Positions 27,371 through 36,018 of a stretch of DNA of 64,000 bases are shown here, one piece after another (positions within the stretch are counted from its first letter, which is position 1; every line of letters begins with the position of its first letter). A program made the translations under genes and the position numbers. Below the pieces are notes generated by a model. The model worked only from the letters and a program-made list of their open reading frames with translations. It had not been told where the DNA came from and made no database searches. The stretch comes from Calothrix sp. PCC 7103 (GTDB taxonomy: Bacteria; Cyanobacteriota; Cyanobacteriia; Cyanobacteriales; Nostocaceae), in assembly GCF_000331305.1 (NCBI RefSeq), contig NZ_KB217478.1:7032317-7096316 (forward strand), read 5' to 3'.

Positions 27371-29005
27371 TCACCAATAAATCCACCACACTCCATCTAC
27401 GCAAACCCCATGACCTTGAAGGGTGACTCGCGCATCGCTTTCTTGTACAGTACTAGTTGGTGCGATTTGGTGCATTGTATGTCCAGAATGCATTACCATT
27501 TCTCCAACTTTGTAAAGATGATAGTTTTGACTACGAAATCGAGGAATTAAATCCCAATCGAGTTGGTTATGTCGTCGAATATCTAGATACTCCATATAAT
27601 TAATATCGCAAAGATTTAAACCTCCACCGCTAGCTGGTAGCTGAATTGGTAGGGTAAAAGATAAACTTTGGCTAAAGTCGATATTTTCTGGTTTATCCCA
27701 AGTTAAATATTGATACTGTAAATCAAAGTGCATTGAAGCTACAGGTAAGGTGGGAATAGCAGTAGATAACCAAATATGAAATCCTGGGTATGCTGCATCT
27801 TCTCGATATTTAACTTCGGCGCCGAGTGTAGTTTCGAGATATTCTTGAACTAAAGTGTAGAGCCAACCGAAATGTTGGCGCAAGATAGGATTATAACGAC
27901 TAGCTTTTTGGAAATAAGTATCTTGAGTATCTTTATATTCACCACAATCTAAATAGCTAGCAGCACCTAAAGTAGCAAATATATTATCGGAACTACCACG
28001 CACGAGCCAATGCTCTCGTAGAGATTTAATGTCTGAATATATACTCTCACACTGTTGTGCGGTAATTAATTGGTTTGGATTTGGTAGATAAGTTGTTGGT
28101 ATTAATTTAGCTTTTGGAGTGAGATAATCTATAATTAAATCAGTAATTTGACCTTCACAACGACGGTCATAACCATCATAACCTGGCATGGGGTTAGCTT
28201 CTAAACACCAATATTCACCTTCGGGAGTAAGTTTAAAATCCCAACCTGCAAAAACCAAGCCAAAAGCTTTTGTTGCTTTAATAATTTGTCTTGCTAAATC
28301 TGAAGGAATTTCATGATTAGGAAAATGTTCGGCTAATTGGTAATCGAGTCGATAATCAACGGTAGGACATTGAATAAGTTCGGCTTGATAATTATCGCCC
28401 ACTACATGAACTCGCACATCCGAACCGAGAATAAATTTTTGTAGGTGAACGGGTCCTTGACTGGAATGAAAGTTGCTAAATTCCTCTTGTTTGACAATGC
28501 GACTATTAGCGCGTATTCCAGAAATTGGTTTTACTATTGCTTGTTGCGAACTTACAAATTCTGCTAATTTAATTGGATTAGAGCTAGTTATACTCGGAGC
28601 TACTTTAAGTCCATAATATTGTAATGATAATTCATGTAAAGGCTTGCTGCTATTATCACCACGAAAGTTAGGACGATTAATAACTTTTCCGGGAATTTGT
28701 TCTAACCAAGCTGTTAACGCTACAACTAAACCCTGCCATCGCTGGGCAAGTACTATATCTGACTGTACAGAAGCAAGGTTGATGATTCGACAATAGTATC
28801 CTGCATTTGGGTCAAGGTGGTAGGTAGTGGCGCCGCTTCTAATCCAACTATTACCATCTACAGGTAATTGTATCGACCAATCTCCGTCAGTAATTACTGT
28901 GCGTAAATTAATTACTTCTAGCTCAAGTCCTTTACTAGCAGCTAGTTTAACGAAATAACAAAAAGTGCGGTCACTATCTAGACCAATTACATAGATTTTT
29001 GGCAT
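27371..29005 (-). CDS. ATP-grasp domain fused to an oxygenase-like domain (544 aa)
   Basis: The first ~300 residues look like an ATP-grasp ligase: pre-ATP-grasp region with INRPNFRGDNSSKPLHE (about 110), IVKPISGIRAN (about 165), QKFILGSDVRVHVVG, then FAGWDFKLTPEGEYWCLEANPMPG (about 255-285) with the metal-binding Glu/Asn. The C-terminal part has MHFDLQYQYL (His426, Asp428), VMHSGHTMHQ (506-512) and DARVTLQ (Arg526), arranged as in Fe(II)/2-oxoglutarate oxygenases. The start overlaps the stop of the upstream ATP-grasp-like gene by 19 bases. A ligase plus hydroxylase in one chain suggests peptide modification. Function is inference. Confidence 0.75.
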   Translation of the reverse strand: MPKIYVIGLDSDRTFCYFVKLAASKGLELEVINLRTVITDGDWSIQLPVDGNSWIRSGATTYHLDPNAGYYCRIINLASVQSDIVLAQRWQGLVVALTAWLEQIPGKVINRPNFRGDNSSKPLHELSLQYYGLKVAPSITSSNPIKLAEFVSSQQAIVKPISGIRANSRIVKQEEFSNFHSSQGPVHLQKFILGSDVRVHVVGDNYQAELIQCPTVDYRLDYQLAEHFPNHEIPSDLARQIIKATKAFGLVFAGWDFKLTPEGEYWCLEANPMPGYDGYDRRCEGQITDLIIDYLTPKAKLIPTTYLPNPNQLITAQQCESIYSDIKSLREHWLVRGSSDNIFATLGAASYLDCGEYKDTQDTYFQKASRYNPILRQHFGWLYTLVQEYLETTLGAEVKYREDAAYPGFHIWLSTAIPTLPVASMHFDLQYQYLTWDKPENIDFSQSLSFTLPIQLPASGGGLNLCDINYMEYLDIRRHNQLDWDLIPRFRSQNYHLYKVGEMVMHSGHTMHQIAPTSTVQESDARVTLQGHGVCVDGVWWIYW

Positions 29006-29784
29006 AGTACCTCGTATAAGCTATCTGCAAGTTCTGACCAAACTAATTCGACTTGTTCCCAAGTGGGGAAACTTTCTACCCTTGCTATGGCTGCTTTCTG
29101 TAAATTTGGCTCAATACTCCAAATCACCACACCAAAATTTAAATCTAACTTTCGCAATAGACTAATACTGCGGTCTTCTAAATGTAAATGTTCTAAAGGT
29201 ACTTGAGTCGAACGCCAAGCTTTGTTTGCCAAAACAACAACAACCTCATAGTCGGCGCCTGATAAAGTAGAACGATAACGATAGGGACCACTTCCAGAAA
29301 GAACTTCACCAGCTACAGCACTTTTATAAGTTCCTAAATCTTGAACGTACCATTGTTGTTCGGGTACATATGAAAAAGATTGCTTTTGATAGCAAGTAAA
29401 TATCTCTTGGGTATCGGGAGTTAAATCAGCACGAACTTGAGTCAACACACTAGAACTTGCAATTTGTCCCCACATATTGCGAGGTGTAGGACGATTTAAC
29501 ATCGGCGCCTGACTAGCAGTTGCTACAGCCCAAAGAGTTGATAGAGCTTCCTCGTACTGAAAAGTGTCATCGAAATTCTTCCGCATTAAAGGCGGGGAAA
29601 CAGTACGAATAATCATCGGTAAATCGGGACTAACACTAACTTTTCCGTTGATTATTTCTAATGTGAATAATTGAGATGCCGATAAAACATCTAAAATGAC
29701 GACATTTTTATTCAAAGCAGTAAAAAAATCAACGATAGATTGCGCTAATTTATCTTCCGCTTCACCAACAATTAATAAGTCCAT
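28987..29784 (-). CDS. ATP-grasp-like partner protein (265 aa)
   Basis: Begins MDLLIVGEAEDKLAQSIVDF at ATG 29784, chosen because AGAGGCAGGAA lies before it; earlier ATGs at 29814 and 29862 lie within or near repeats. It shares the N-terminal layout of the next gene, including MLNRPTPRNMWGQ matching INRPNFRGDNSS, and VQDLGTYKSAVAGEVLSG, but ends before the second half of a full ATP-grasp domain. It overlaps the downstream gene by 19 bases. A regulatory or complex-forming subunit, or a paralogue with altered activity, are both possible. Confidence 0.6.
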   Translation of the reverse strand: MDLLIVGEAEDKLAQSIVDFFTALNKNVVILDVLSASQLFTLEIINGKVSVSPDLPMIIRTVSPPLMRKNFDDTFQYEEALSTLWAVATASQAPMLNRPTPRNMWGQIASSSVLTQVRADLTPDTQEIFTCYQKQSFSYVPEQQWYVQDLGTYKSAVAGEVLSGSGPYRYRSTLSGADYEVVVVLANKAWRSTQVPLEHLHLEDRSISLLRKLDLNFGVVIWSIEPNLQKAAIARVESFPTWEQVELVWSELADSLYEVLCQKSM

Positions 29785-29814
29785 TTCCTGCCTCTTTAAT
29801 ATAATATTCTCCAT

Positions 29815-30045
29815 GTCATGCTGAACGTAGTGTAATCCGGAGGATTTCCCGCAGGGTAGCATCTCGGTATACCCTCAATTAATAGAATATCCTCAATTAA
29901 TAAATTCTTCACTCCGCTCAGAATGACAATTTATTTTAAAATTTTGACCTGTCATACTGAACGCAGTAAAGCATCTCTATATATCCTCGATTTATAGAAT
30001 ATTTTTAATTTATAGATTCTTCGCTACGCTCAGAATGACAATTGC
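29815..30045. repeat. Family D repeats, two to three copies
   Basis: 29815-29868 is an inverse copy (CATGCTGAACGTAG, CCCGCAGGGTAGCATC). Two related stretches (ATGACAATTTATTTTAAA and TCATACTGAACGCAGTAAAG with CGCTACGCTCAGAATGAC) follow. They separate the ATP-grasp pair from the small secreted protein gene. Confidence 0.7.
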
Positions 30046-30051
30046 ATTCTC

Positions 30052-30453
30052 TTAGAAAATTGGTTGTTTACTTCTCAAAAGTTGACCAGGTAGCTGATTA
30101 CGAATATTTCCTCTAATAACTGGATTAATCCTTTCATCTCCCGGTCTATAGATACCTCCACAGTTACCACTTTCGCAAGATTCTTTACCATCTTTTGATT
30201 CTTTCTTCTTGTCATCACTGGCTTCTTTACCAGTACCACCATCTTGTCCATTAATTTTGATAGGATTAACTTGCTGTAATCCTCCTAACGAATCATAACG
30301 CTGATTTATATCTATAAATGGAGCATTATGCTTCATTACTTGACTAGGAACTTCTGCTTTTGCAGGGTGTACATTAGCCACTAAAACAGCAGGAATAGTT
30401 AACCCTAAAAGGAAAAGAAATTGACCTTTAAAGTGAGACAGTTGAATTTTCAT
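30052..30453 (-). CDS. Small secreted Cys-containing protein (133 aa)
   Basis: From ATG 30453 (MKIQLSHFKGQFLFLLGL) there is a signal peptide ending HPAKA. The mature part is hydrophilic: NAPFIDINQRYDSLGG, a Lys/Asp/Ser-rich stretch (KEASDDKKKESKDGKESC), a CESGNCGG motif with two cysteines, and an Arg/Pro-rich end. It is not a recognised family. Being upstream on the same strand as the ATP-grasp pair, it could be a precursor for modification, but 270 bp of repeats lie between them, so the link is weak. Confidence 0.6.
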   Translation of the reverse strand: MKIQLSHFKGQFLFLLGLTIPAVLVANVHPAKAEVPSQVMKHNAPFIDINQRYDSLGGLQQVNPIKINGQDGGTGKEASDDKKKESKDGKESCESGNCGGIYRPGDERINPVIRGNIRNQLPGQLLRSKQPIF

Positions 30454-30595
30454 GATATTTAAGGTTTGTTGATGTTGATAATGAAGGTTTGAGGCATATC
30501 TTGGCGCCTTCATTGCTTTCTAAACCTTGATATGTCTGGCGAGGATGGTTTATGCAGTTTCTAGCTAAAATTTTGTAAATTTGTTGCGAAACCTT

Positions 30596-30610
30596 AGAAA
30601 CCCGGTTTCT
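30596..30610. repeat. Palindrome family C (AGAAACCCGGTTTCT)
   Basis: Fully palindromic 15-mer AGAAACCCGGTTTCT, one of seven copies or near-copies in this window. Confidence 0.8.
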
Positions 30611-30617
30611 TGACGCC

Positions 30618-30854
30618 TTAATAATGCTTAACAGCATACTCTTCAACTTTGATTGGAATATCCTTCCAGTTACTTAACCCTAATTTAAACACCAAAGCGC
30701 GAACTTGTTGCCGTAGCTGTTTACGCAGTTTCTCTTTTAACTGCCACCCAGAGGGCGCCTCACTGGTATATAGTGCATCAATAGCTTGTGCAGTTGCTTC
30801 AAGTTGACTATTATCTTCGTTTTGAAACGCTTCTAATATTTTGAGAATGCCCAT
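30618..30854 (-). CDS. Hypothetical protein resembling type I restriction subunit C-terminus (78 aa)
   Basis: MGILKILEAFQNEDNSQLEA then a basic second half with LRKQLRQQVRALVFKLGL and ending VEEYAVKHY. The last segment resembles the C-terminal end of HsdR-type restriction proteins. Whether it is a stand-alone protein or a shortened relic is unclear. Confidence 0.45.
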   Translation of the reverse strand: MGILKILEAFQNEDNSQLEATAQAIDALYTSEAPSGWQLKEKLRKQLRQQVRALVFKLGLSNWKDIPIKVEEYAVKHY

Positions 30855-30940
30855 AAAAGTTGCATGAACTAAAAATGGGTAAATTCCATCAAAGTCAACA
30901 CCCTAGGTCCATTCCACAAGATCATTAGTGTGAATTGGCT

Positions 30941-31207
30941 CTACATGGGGTCATCTCTACCAATACCCAATTGTCTAAGCTTATTTTTTACATCTTCCCA
31001 CCCTGTACCACAGTAATAATATTTTTTGTCTTTTATATCAGCTATGTAAAAGCCTTCCTTGCCATTATTAATTAGTCGTAGTTGGTTAGCTACCTTCTTC
31101 ATCGAAGTATCAAACGCTGAAAATAAATCTTCCTGCTCAAGCCAGGGAGTATTAAATAAATAGTGACTGTTGTTTGGTATTGCTGCATTTATAATTGTAT
31201 TAACCAA
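30941..31207 (-). CDS. Hypothetical protein (88 aa)
   Basis: The frame MVNTIINAAIPNNSHYLFNT ends GIGRDDPM. Composition is that of a real protein (KKYYYCGTGWEDVKNKLR). It is divergent from the toxin-antitoxin pair with only about 20 bp between the starts. I do not recognise a family. Confidence 0.45.
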   Translation of the reverse strand: MVNTIINAAIPNNSHYLFNTPWLEQEDLFSAFDTSMKKVANQLRLINNGKEGFYIADIKDKKYYYCGTGWEDVKNKLRQLGIGRDDPM

Positions 31208-31228
31208 CTTAAATGTGAAAATCAGAAT

Positions 31229-31459
31229 ATGTCCTCAGAAAATATTGCTACAGTTATTAAGATGATGGAATCTTTACCTGAAACAGCCCAAGAGCAACTG
31301 GTTGAGCACCTAAGAGAATATATTGAAAATTTGCGCTCGGAGCTTGAGTGGGATGGTTTAGTCCAAAAAACACAAAATAAATTGGTTCAAGCTGCTAGAC
31401 AAGCTAAACAAGATATTGCAGCAGGAAAAGCTAAACCAATGGACTATGACCAATTATGA
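31229..31459 (+). CDS. Antitoxin of a RelE-type pair (76 aa)
   Basis: Starts at ATG 31229 (MSSENIATVIKMMESLPETA), mostly helical (EQLVEHLREYIENLRSELEW), and ends AGKAKPMDYDQL. Its stop overlaps the start of a RelE/ParE-like toxin (ATGA), the standard antitoxin-toxin arrangement. It would bind and neutralise the toxin and probably represses its own promoter. Confidence 0.75.
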   Translation: MSSENIATVIKMMESLPETAQEQLVEHLREYIENLRSELEWDGLVQKTQNKLVQAARQAKQDIAAGKAKPMDYDQL

Positions 31460-31719
31460 AATCGGCAACCTTACCTTCTTTTTGGGAAAGTTACCAAGCT
31501 CTCGATTTAAAGATTCGGCAACGAGCGAGAAAAGCATACCGTCTATGGCGAGAAAATCCTTTTCATCCATCTTTATATTTTAAATGTATTAATCGTGAAG
31601 AAAACATCTGGTCTGTCAGAATAACATTAGATTATCGAGCAATTGGTATTGTTGAAGGGGATACTGTTACTTGGTTCTGGATTGGCAGCCATGATGATTA
31701 TGAGCAATTTTACTCATAA
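31456..31719 (+). CDS. RelE/ParE-family toxin (87 aa)
   Basis: MKSATLPSFWESYQALDLKI and the RelE-fold strand pattern WSVRITLDYRAIGIVEGDTV, ending FWIGSHDDYEQFYS. RelE-like toxins usually cleave mRNA on ribosomes. It overlaps the antitoxin by four bases, so translation is coupled. Confidence 0.85.
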   Translation: MKSATLPSFWESYQALDLKIRQRARKAYRLWRENPFHPSLYFKCINREENIWSVRITLDYRAIGIVEGDTVTWFWIGSHDDYEQFYS

Positions 31720-31734
31720 GGATAGTTACATAAT

Positions 31735-31812
31735 ATGGCAGAACCAAGAACTTATCAACCAACACCTGAACAAATCGCAAAATGGAAGGCTTTTGCGTAC
31801 TTAGCGTGCTAA
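31735..31812 (+). CDS. Short ORF after the toxin (25 aa)
   Basis: MAEPRTYQPTPEQIAKWKAF then YLAC and stop. An AAGGATAG lies 11 bases upstream. Probably a fragment or non-functional; no family is recognised. Confidence 0.2.
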   Translation: MAEPRTYQPTPEQIAKWKAFAYLAC

Positions 31813-31869
31813 ACTTATCAAAAAATAAGCTTAATATCATGTCCGGGAGCGTAACCATAATAAAATCAT

Positions 31870-32101
31870 TGTAGAGACGCGATTAATCGCGTCTCTACGT
31901 GACGTGGTAGTTATGGGTAATCAACCGGACAGTCAAAATCTTAAAGATGCTACCCTACGGGAAAACTGCGTTAACGTTCCTCAGCATGACATATAAGTAT
32001 AAATAACTCATCCGTTACATCCGTTTTATCCGTTGCAAGCTAACCCATCATATTTATCATATATATTACTGGAACAGGCAGGGATGCCTGTTCCACAAGA
32101 G
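31870..32101. repeat. Stack of four repeat families
   Basis: In order: family B palindrome (31870-31898, GTAGAGACGCGATTAATCGC), family D (about 31944-31992), tandem ATCCGTTACATCCGTTTTAT stretch (about 32009-32037) and family A (32071-32100). No gene is present between the toxin region and hisS. Confidence 0.8.
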
Positions 32102-33496
32102 TTACAATTGTTTTAAAATCTCACCAGCCAACTCATCAATCATCACATCAACCTGCGTGCGTGTCTTCAAATTCTTCAAAGCAGCTTTTTGCTGTTGCGC
32201 TTCTTCAGAACCAATAATCACACAAAATTGAATACCCTGCTTTTCAGCTAACTGAAACTGTTTACCTAGCTTTTGCTGGTCAAAACTTGTAATTACATTA
32301 AGTCCTGCTTTACGTAATTTCTGTGATACCTCTAAATATACAGGCATTAAATCATCCTGCATGTTGACTACCATCACTTGAGCGGGTGTAGCAGGTAGCG
32401 GTGAAAGAATACCAGCTTTGAGTAAACGACTTATTAAGCGAGTTAAACCAATAGAAATACCAACACCGGGCATTTTCTCACCCAAAAATACCCCTACTAA
32501 CTCTTCATATCTACCACCTGAACAAATACTGCCTAGCGCTTCATGTCCAATTAAAGTAGTTTCATAAACTGTTCCTGTATAGTAGTCTAATCCGCGCGCT
32601 ATCGATAAATCTATACAATACCTATTTTCTGCGACGCCTAAATTACGAACTCCTGTAATAACTGTTTCAAGTTCGGTGACACCTAATTTAAATTGTTCTG
32701 CTTCTGGCATTGACTCACTTAGATGCTTTAATTTATCGAGCATCTCTGTGACGGAACCTTTAATTTTAATAAATTCTATAATTTTATCGATGCCTTCGGT
32801 TGCAATACCTTCTTTGTCTAATTCTTGTTTTACTTTTGCTTCGCCTATTTTCTCTAAGTTATCAATAATACCGATACAAGCTTTTATTTTACTTGCTTCG
32901 ACTCCTACCGATTGGAAAAATCCGGTAAGTATTTTACGGTTGTTGATACGGATGAGAAAATCACCAATATTAATTGCCTCAAATATCTCTGTGATAATTG
33001 CTGGCATTTGGGCATCATACAATAAACTTAATTCCCGGCGCCCGACTACATCGATATCGCATTGACGAAATGACCGAAAGCGTCCATCTTTGGCACGTTC
33101 TCCGCGAAATACCAAATCCATTTGGTAGCGTGCGAAGGGAAACGTTAAGTCGTTGAGGTGACGCGCTATGTATGCAGCTAAGGGTACTGTTTGGTCAAAT
33201 TTTAATGCACGCGCTTCTGTTCCTGTTTCGCTGCCTTTTTCGGCTTTGTCTTTTTCTTCTTGACGGTTGGGGGGTAAGATGGGGGAAATTCCGTAGATGA
33301 TGTTGTCGCCTTGATTACCTTTGGCTTGTAGTACTTCTAGGCGTTCTACGGCTGGTGTTTCTATTGGTGTGAAGCCGTAGCTTTCGTATACTCGACGGAT
33401 TATATCTAGTAGGTGTACTTCTAGGCGTTTTTCTGTGGGGAGGAATTCGGGGAAGCCGCTTGGTGTGCTAAAGTTTACTTTTTCTTGTTTGGACAT
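32102..33496 (-). CDS. hisS: Histidine--tRNA ligase
   Basis: 464 residues, a class II aminoacyl-tRNA synthetase in the cytoplasm. Motif 2 is visible as MDLVFRGERAKDGRFRSFRQ, the His-specific GLDYYTGTVYET is near residue 300, and the C-terminal anticodon-binding domain follows (LKNLKTRTQVDVM). Start ATG 33496 gives MSKQEKVNFSTPSGFPEFLP, typical of cyanobacteria. Confidence 0.97.
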   Translation of the reverse strand: MSKQEKVNFSTPSGFPEFLPTEKRLEVHLLDIIRRVYESYGFTPIETPAVERLEVLQAKGNQGDNIIYGISPILPPNRQEEKDKAEKGSETGTEARALKFDQTVPLAAYIARHLNDLTFPFARYQMDLVFRGERAKDGRFRSFRQCDIDVVGRRELSLLYDAQMPAIITEIFEAINIGDFLIRINNRKILTGFFQSVGVEASKIKACIGIIDNLEKIGEAKVKQELDKEGIATEGIDKIIEFIKIKGSVTEMLDKLKHLSESMPEAEQFKLGVTELETVITGVRNLGVAENRYCIDLSIARGLDYYTGTVYETTLIGHEALGSICSGGRYEELVGVFLGEKMPGVGISIGLTRLISRLLKAGILSPLPATPAQVMVVNMQDDLMPVYLEVSQKLRKAGLNVITSFDQQKLGKQFQLAEKQGIQFCVIIGSEEAQQQKAALKNLKTRTQVDVMIDELAGEILKQL

Positions 33497-33520
33497 GGTG
33501 AATAGTTATATATAGATTGT

Positions 33521-33551
33521 GTTGGGTTGCGCGCTGTGCGCTCCACCCAAC
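33521..33551. repeat. Inverted repeat GTTGGGTTGCGCG / CCACCCAAC between two genes
   Basis: A GTTGGGTTGCGCGCTGTGCG arm with CACCCAAC, of the kind scattered through cyanobacterial genomes. It fills the 55-bp space behind the aldehyde dehydrogenase stop. Confidence 0.65.
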
Positions 33552-34964
33552 CTATGAGTTGAACCACCAGGGGTTGTGGATGGGTTTGGTTTTGATGAAT
33601 AGGTTTTTTTTACATAAGAATCTGGTTAAGCCGGCGGCGCCGAAACGTTTTTCTCCTATTCCTGAAAATTTAAATGCATTTGTTTCTCCTTCGGGGATTG
33701 CTATGGCTAGGCTGGCATCGTTTATACTGACTGTACTGGTATGTATATGCTGTGCTACTGAAGAAGCTTCGTGTTCTTCTTGTGCAAATACTGCGGCGCC
33801 ATTACCATATATTGAGTCGTTTGCTAAGTTTATCGCTTCTTCTACAGTTTTAAATGCCATTACGGGCATGATTGGTCCAAAGGTTTCTTCGGTCATTACT
33901 TTCATTGTGTGGTCAACTTCTGTTAATACTGTCGGACGACACCACCAACCACCATTAATGTTTTCTATTCCACCACAATGAATTACTGCTCCCGCTTCTT
34001 TGGCATCTTGTAAATGTTCGGAGATAATTATAGCTTGTTTGGCGGCGATGATTGGCCCAAGTTCGCCACTTTCAATGGTTGGGTGTGCAAATTGCAGCTT
34101 ATGCGCTTTGGTTATAAGTTGATGGTAAAATTTCTCGAAGATTGAGGAAGCTACATAAATTCGTTCTATCGAGTTACATGATTGTCCACTGTTAACCACT
34201 GCACCCCATAATATTGCGGATGTTGCTAAATCTAAATCGGCAGATTCTAAAACTATTGCTGGGTCTTTACCACCTAACTCTAAATAAGCTGGAATAAATT
34301 GCTCTGCTGCTGTTTCAAATACGCTTCGACCTGTTTCTATATTACCCGTGAAACATACCACATCAACGCATTCGAGTAAAAAAGCTCCTGTTTCTTCGCC
34401 ACCTTCCACAAAACTAAGAACATCGCGCAGTTGGGGAATGTTATTGAGTGTAGCTTGCAAGGGCGCCATAAATCTGGGAGCAATTTCACTGGGTTTGACA
34501 ATAACCGCACATCCAGCAAGCAATGCAGGAATAGTATCAACTGTAGATAACAGTAATGGAAAACTCCACGGACTAATTACTCCTACTAAAGGATATGGTT
34601 CTGCTGTTTGCTGTAAGTTGATGTAGCTAACCGAAGTATCATACTCATTCACGCGCAATAATCTAGGCGCCTTCATACACCAACGGTCGATGCTAGCAAT
34701 TAACCAGTCAACCTCAAATACTGACATAGATAATCGCCCAGTATCTACAATTAAAGCATCAATTAACTTCTCACGTGCTTTGATAATATATTGCTTCCAG
34801 CTTTGTAACGCCTCTATTCGTCCTTCTATTCCCAGAGTAAACCAACGCGCTTGTGCCCTCCGCATTCGTTGACATTGTTGTGCCAAAAGCTTCTGAGGAG
34901 GTGGTATTATTACGTAGTCCAATTTTCCCGTTCTGGGGTTACGAACTTCGATTGATTTATCCAT
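33552..34964 (-). CDS. Aldehyde dehydrogenase family protein (470 aa)
   Basis: NAD(P)-dependent aldehyde oxidation enzyme. The catalytic Glu lies in LELGGKDPAIVL (about 235) and the catalytic Cys in NSGQSCNSIERIY (about 270). The cofactor loop SPWSFPLLLSTVDTIPAL and the EETFGPIMPV segment are typical. It starts directly after the stop codon of the peroxiredoxin gene (no gap), so the two are one operon, suggesting a joint role against oxidised lipids or reactive aldehydes. Confidence 0.93.
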   Translation of the reverse strand: MDKSIEVRNPRTGKLDYVIIPPPQKLLAQQCQRMRRAQARWFTLGIEGRIEALQSWKQYIIKAREKLIDALIVDTGRLSMSVFEVDWLIASIDRWCMKAPRLLRVNEYDTSVSYINLQQTAEPYPLVGVISPWSFPLLLSTVDTIPALLAGCAVIVKPSEIAPRFMAPLQATLNNIPQLRDVLSFVEGGEETGAFLLECVDVVCFTGNIETGRSVFETAAEQFIPAYLELGGKDPAIVLESADLDLATSAILWGAVVNSGQSCNSIERIYVASSIFEKFYHQLITKAHKLQFAHPTIESGELGPIIAAKQAIIISEHLQDAKEAGAVIHCGGIENINGGWWCRPTVLTEVDHTMKVMTEETFGPIMPVMAFKTVEEAINLANDSIYGNGAAVFAQEEHEASSVAQHIHTSTVSINDASLAIAIPEGETNAFKFSGIGEKRFGAAGLTRFLCKKNLFIKTKPIHNPWWFNS

Positions 34965-35444
34965 TTACTGACTAACTAAAACCTGCAATTGCTTTAAAAC
35001 TGCTTGTGCATGGTCTTTAGTTTTGACTTTTGTCCAAGCATAAGCAATTTTCTGGTCGGGAGATATTATGAACGTAGACCGCTCGATACCCATATATTCT
35101 TTACCCATAAACTTTTTAAGGCGCCATACACCAAAAGCATCGGCAACTTGATGTTCTGGGTCGCTTAATAGAGTAATGGTCAAATTATGTTTATCGATGA
35201 ACTTACAGTGAGACTTTTGTGAGTCGGTACTAACCCCTATTATCGATGCTCCCAACTTGCTAAAGTCGTTAACATAAGCACTAAAATCTTTGGCTTCGGT
35301 AGTGCAACCAGGTGTGTCGTCCTTTGGATAAAAGTATATTACCAGCCATTTACCTTCAAAATCACTGATACTCACTGTTTCGCCATTTTGATTTGGCGCC
35401 GAAAATAAGGGTGCTGCTGTATTCGGTTGAACAATATCGGTCAT
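34965..35444 (-). CDS. bcp: Peroxiredoxin, Bcp/PrxQ type
   Basis: 159-residue thiol peroxidase. Peroxidatic Cys is in PKDDTPGCTTEAKDFS (Cys47), with the rest of the fold clear (GVSTDSQKSHCKF, TLLSDPEHQVADAFGV, RSTFIISPDQKI). It reduces hydrogen and organic peroxides with thioredoxin. The ATG follows directly in the usual place and the aldehyde dehydrogenase gene follows with zero spacing. Confidence 0.95.
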   Translation of the reverse strand: MTDIVQPNTAAPLFSAPNQNGETVSISDFEGKWLVIYFYPKDDTPGCTTEAKDFSAYVNDFSKLGASIIGVSTDSQKSHCKFIDKHNLTITLLSDPEHQVADAFGVWRLKKFMGKEYMGIERSTFIISPDQKIAYAWTKVKTKDHAQAVLKQLQVLVSQ

Positions 35445-35494
35445 GATTACGTTGCTTTAATTCTGAGAATGTTAAGGATTGTAACAGAAACCGT

Positions 35495-35509
35495 AGAAAC
35501 CCGGTTTCT
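35495..35509. repeat. Palindrome family C (AGAAACCCGGTTTCT)
   Basis: Exact copy upstream of the peroxiredoxin gene, outside coding sequence. Confidence 0.8.
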
Positions 35510-35684
35510 TTGATTTATTAATTAATGTAAAGGTCTTTCTTATGCGCTTGACTAAAGGTAAATTATTTTATTAATTCTGTTTGTACTTATTTAACTAAAT
35601 ATTGCAGTTTGTAACTATTTTTTGGTGTTTGAAACTATCATCCTATAGACTGATAAAAAATCAGAATAATTAGGATAAGTAAAA

Positions 35685-36005
35685 ATGTGTTTATCAAGTT
35701 TACTTTGCCATGAGTTTGTTGTTGCGCTGTCTTTTATAGCTTGTATCGCAGGATTAGCGCTACTTTGGAACGTGAAGCCAGAAGAGAACGAAGCAGCAGA
35801 AACCGAGCGAATCTTATTTAGAATGAGCTTTACTTATTGGCTAGTATACTGCATAGCTTTCGGTATTCAAAAGCTTGTTCTTCCTGACTGGGAAAATGTA
35901 ACCACAACACTAAAAATTACAACAGCTTTGTCATATTTCTTAACGTTCTCGTGCATTGTTAGTTTACCGCTACACAAATTTGCAGTCCACGAAATCGAAG
36001 AGTAA
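35685..36005 (+). CDS. Hypothetical membrane protein (106 aa)
   Basis: Three predicted membrane segments (LSFIACIAGLALLWN; MSFTYWLVYCIAFGI; ALSYFLTFSCIVSLP). ATG 35685 is preceded by AGGATAAG. No family is recognised. It is convergent to the DUF2103 gene. Confidence 0.6.
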   Translation: MCLSSLLCHEFVVALSFIACIAGLALLWNVKPEENEAAETERILFRMSFTYWLVYCIAFGIQKLVLPDWENVTTTLKITTALSYFLTFSCIVSLPLHKFAVHEIEE

Positions 36006-36018
36006 TTAATAGTAATTA

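Noticed and set aside
27371-30453. Microviridin-type graspetide cluster
   Set aside because: The small secreted protein has a Sec-type signal and no microviridin core motif, and the enzymes differ from MdnB/MdnC in layout.
33517-33981. A 154-codon frame on the plus strand
   Set aside because: It lies wholly opposite the aldehyde dehydrogenase gene, whose motifs are clear, and has no family resemblance.
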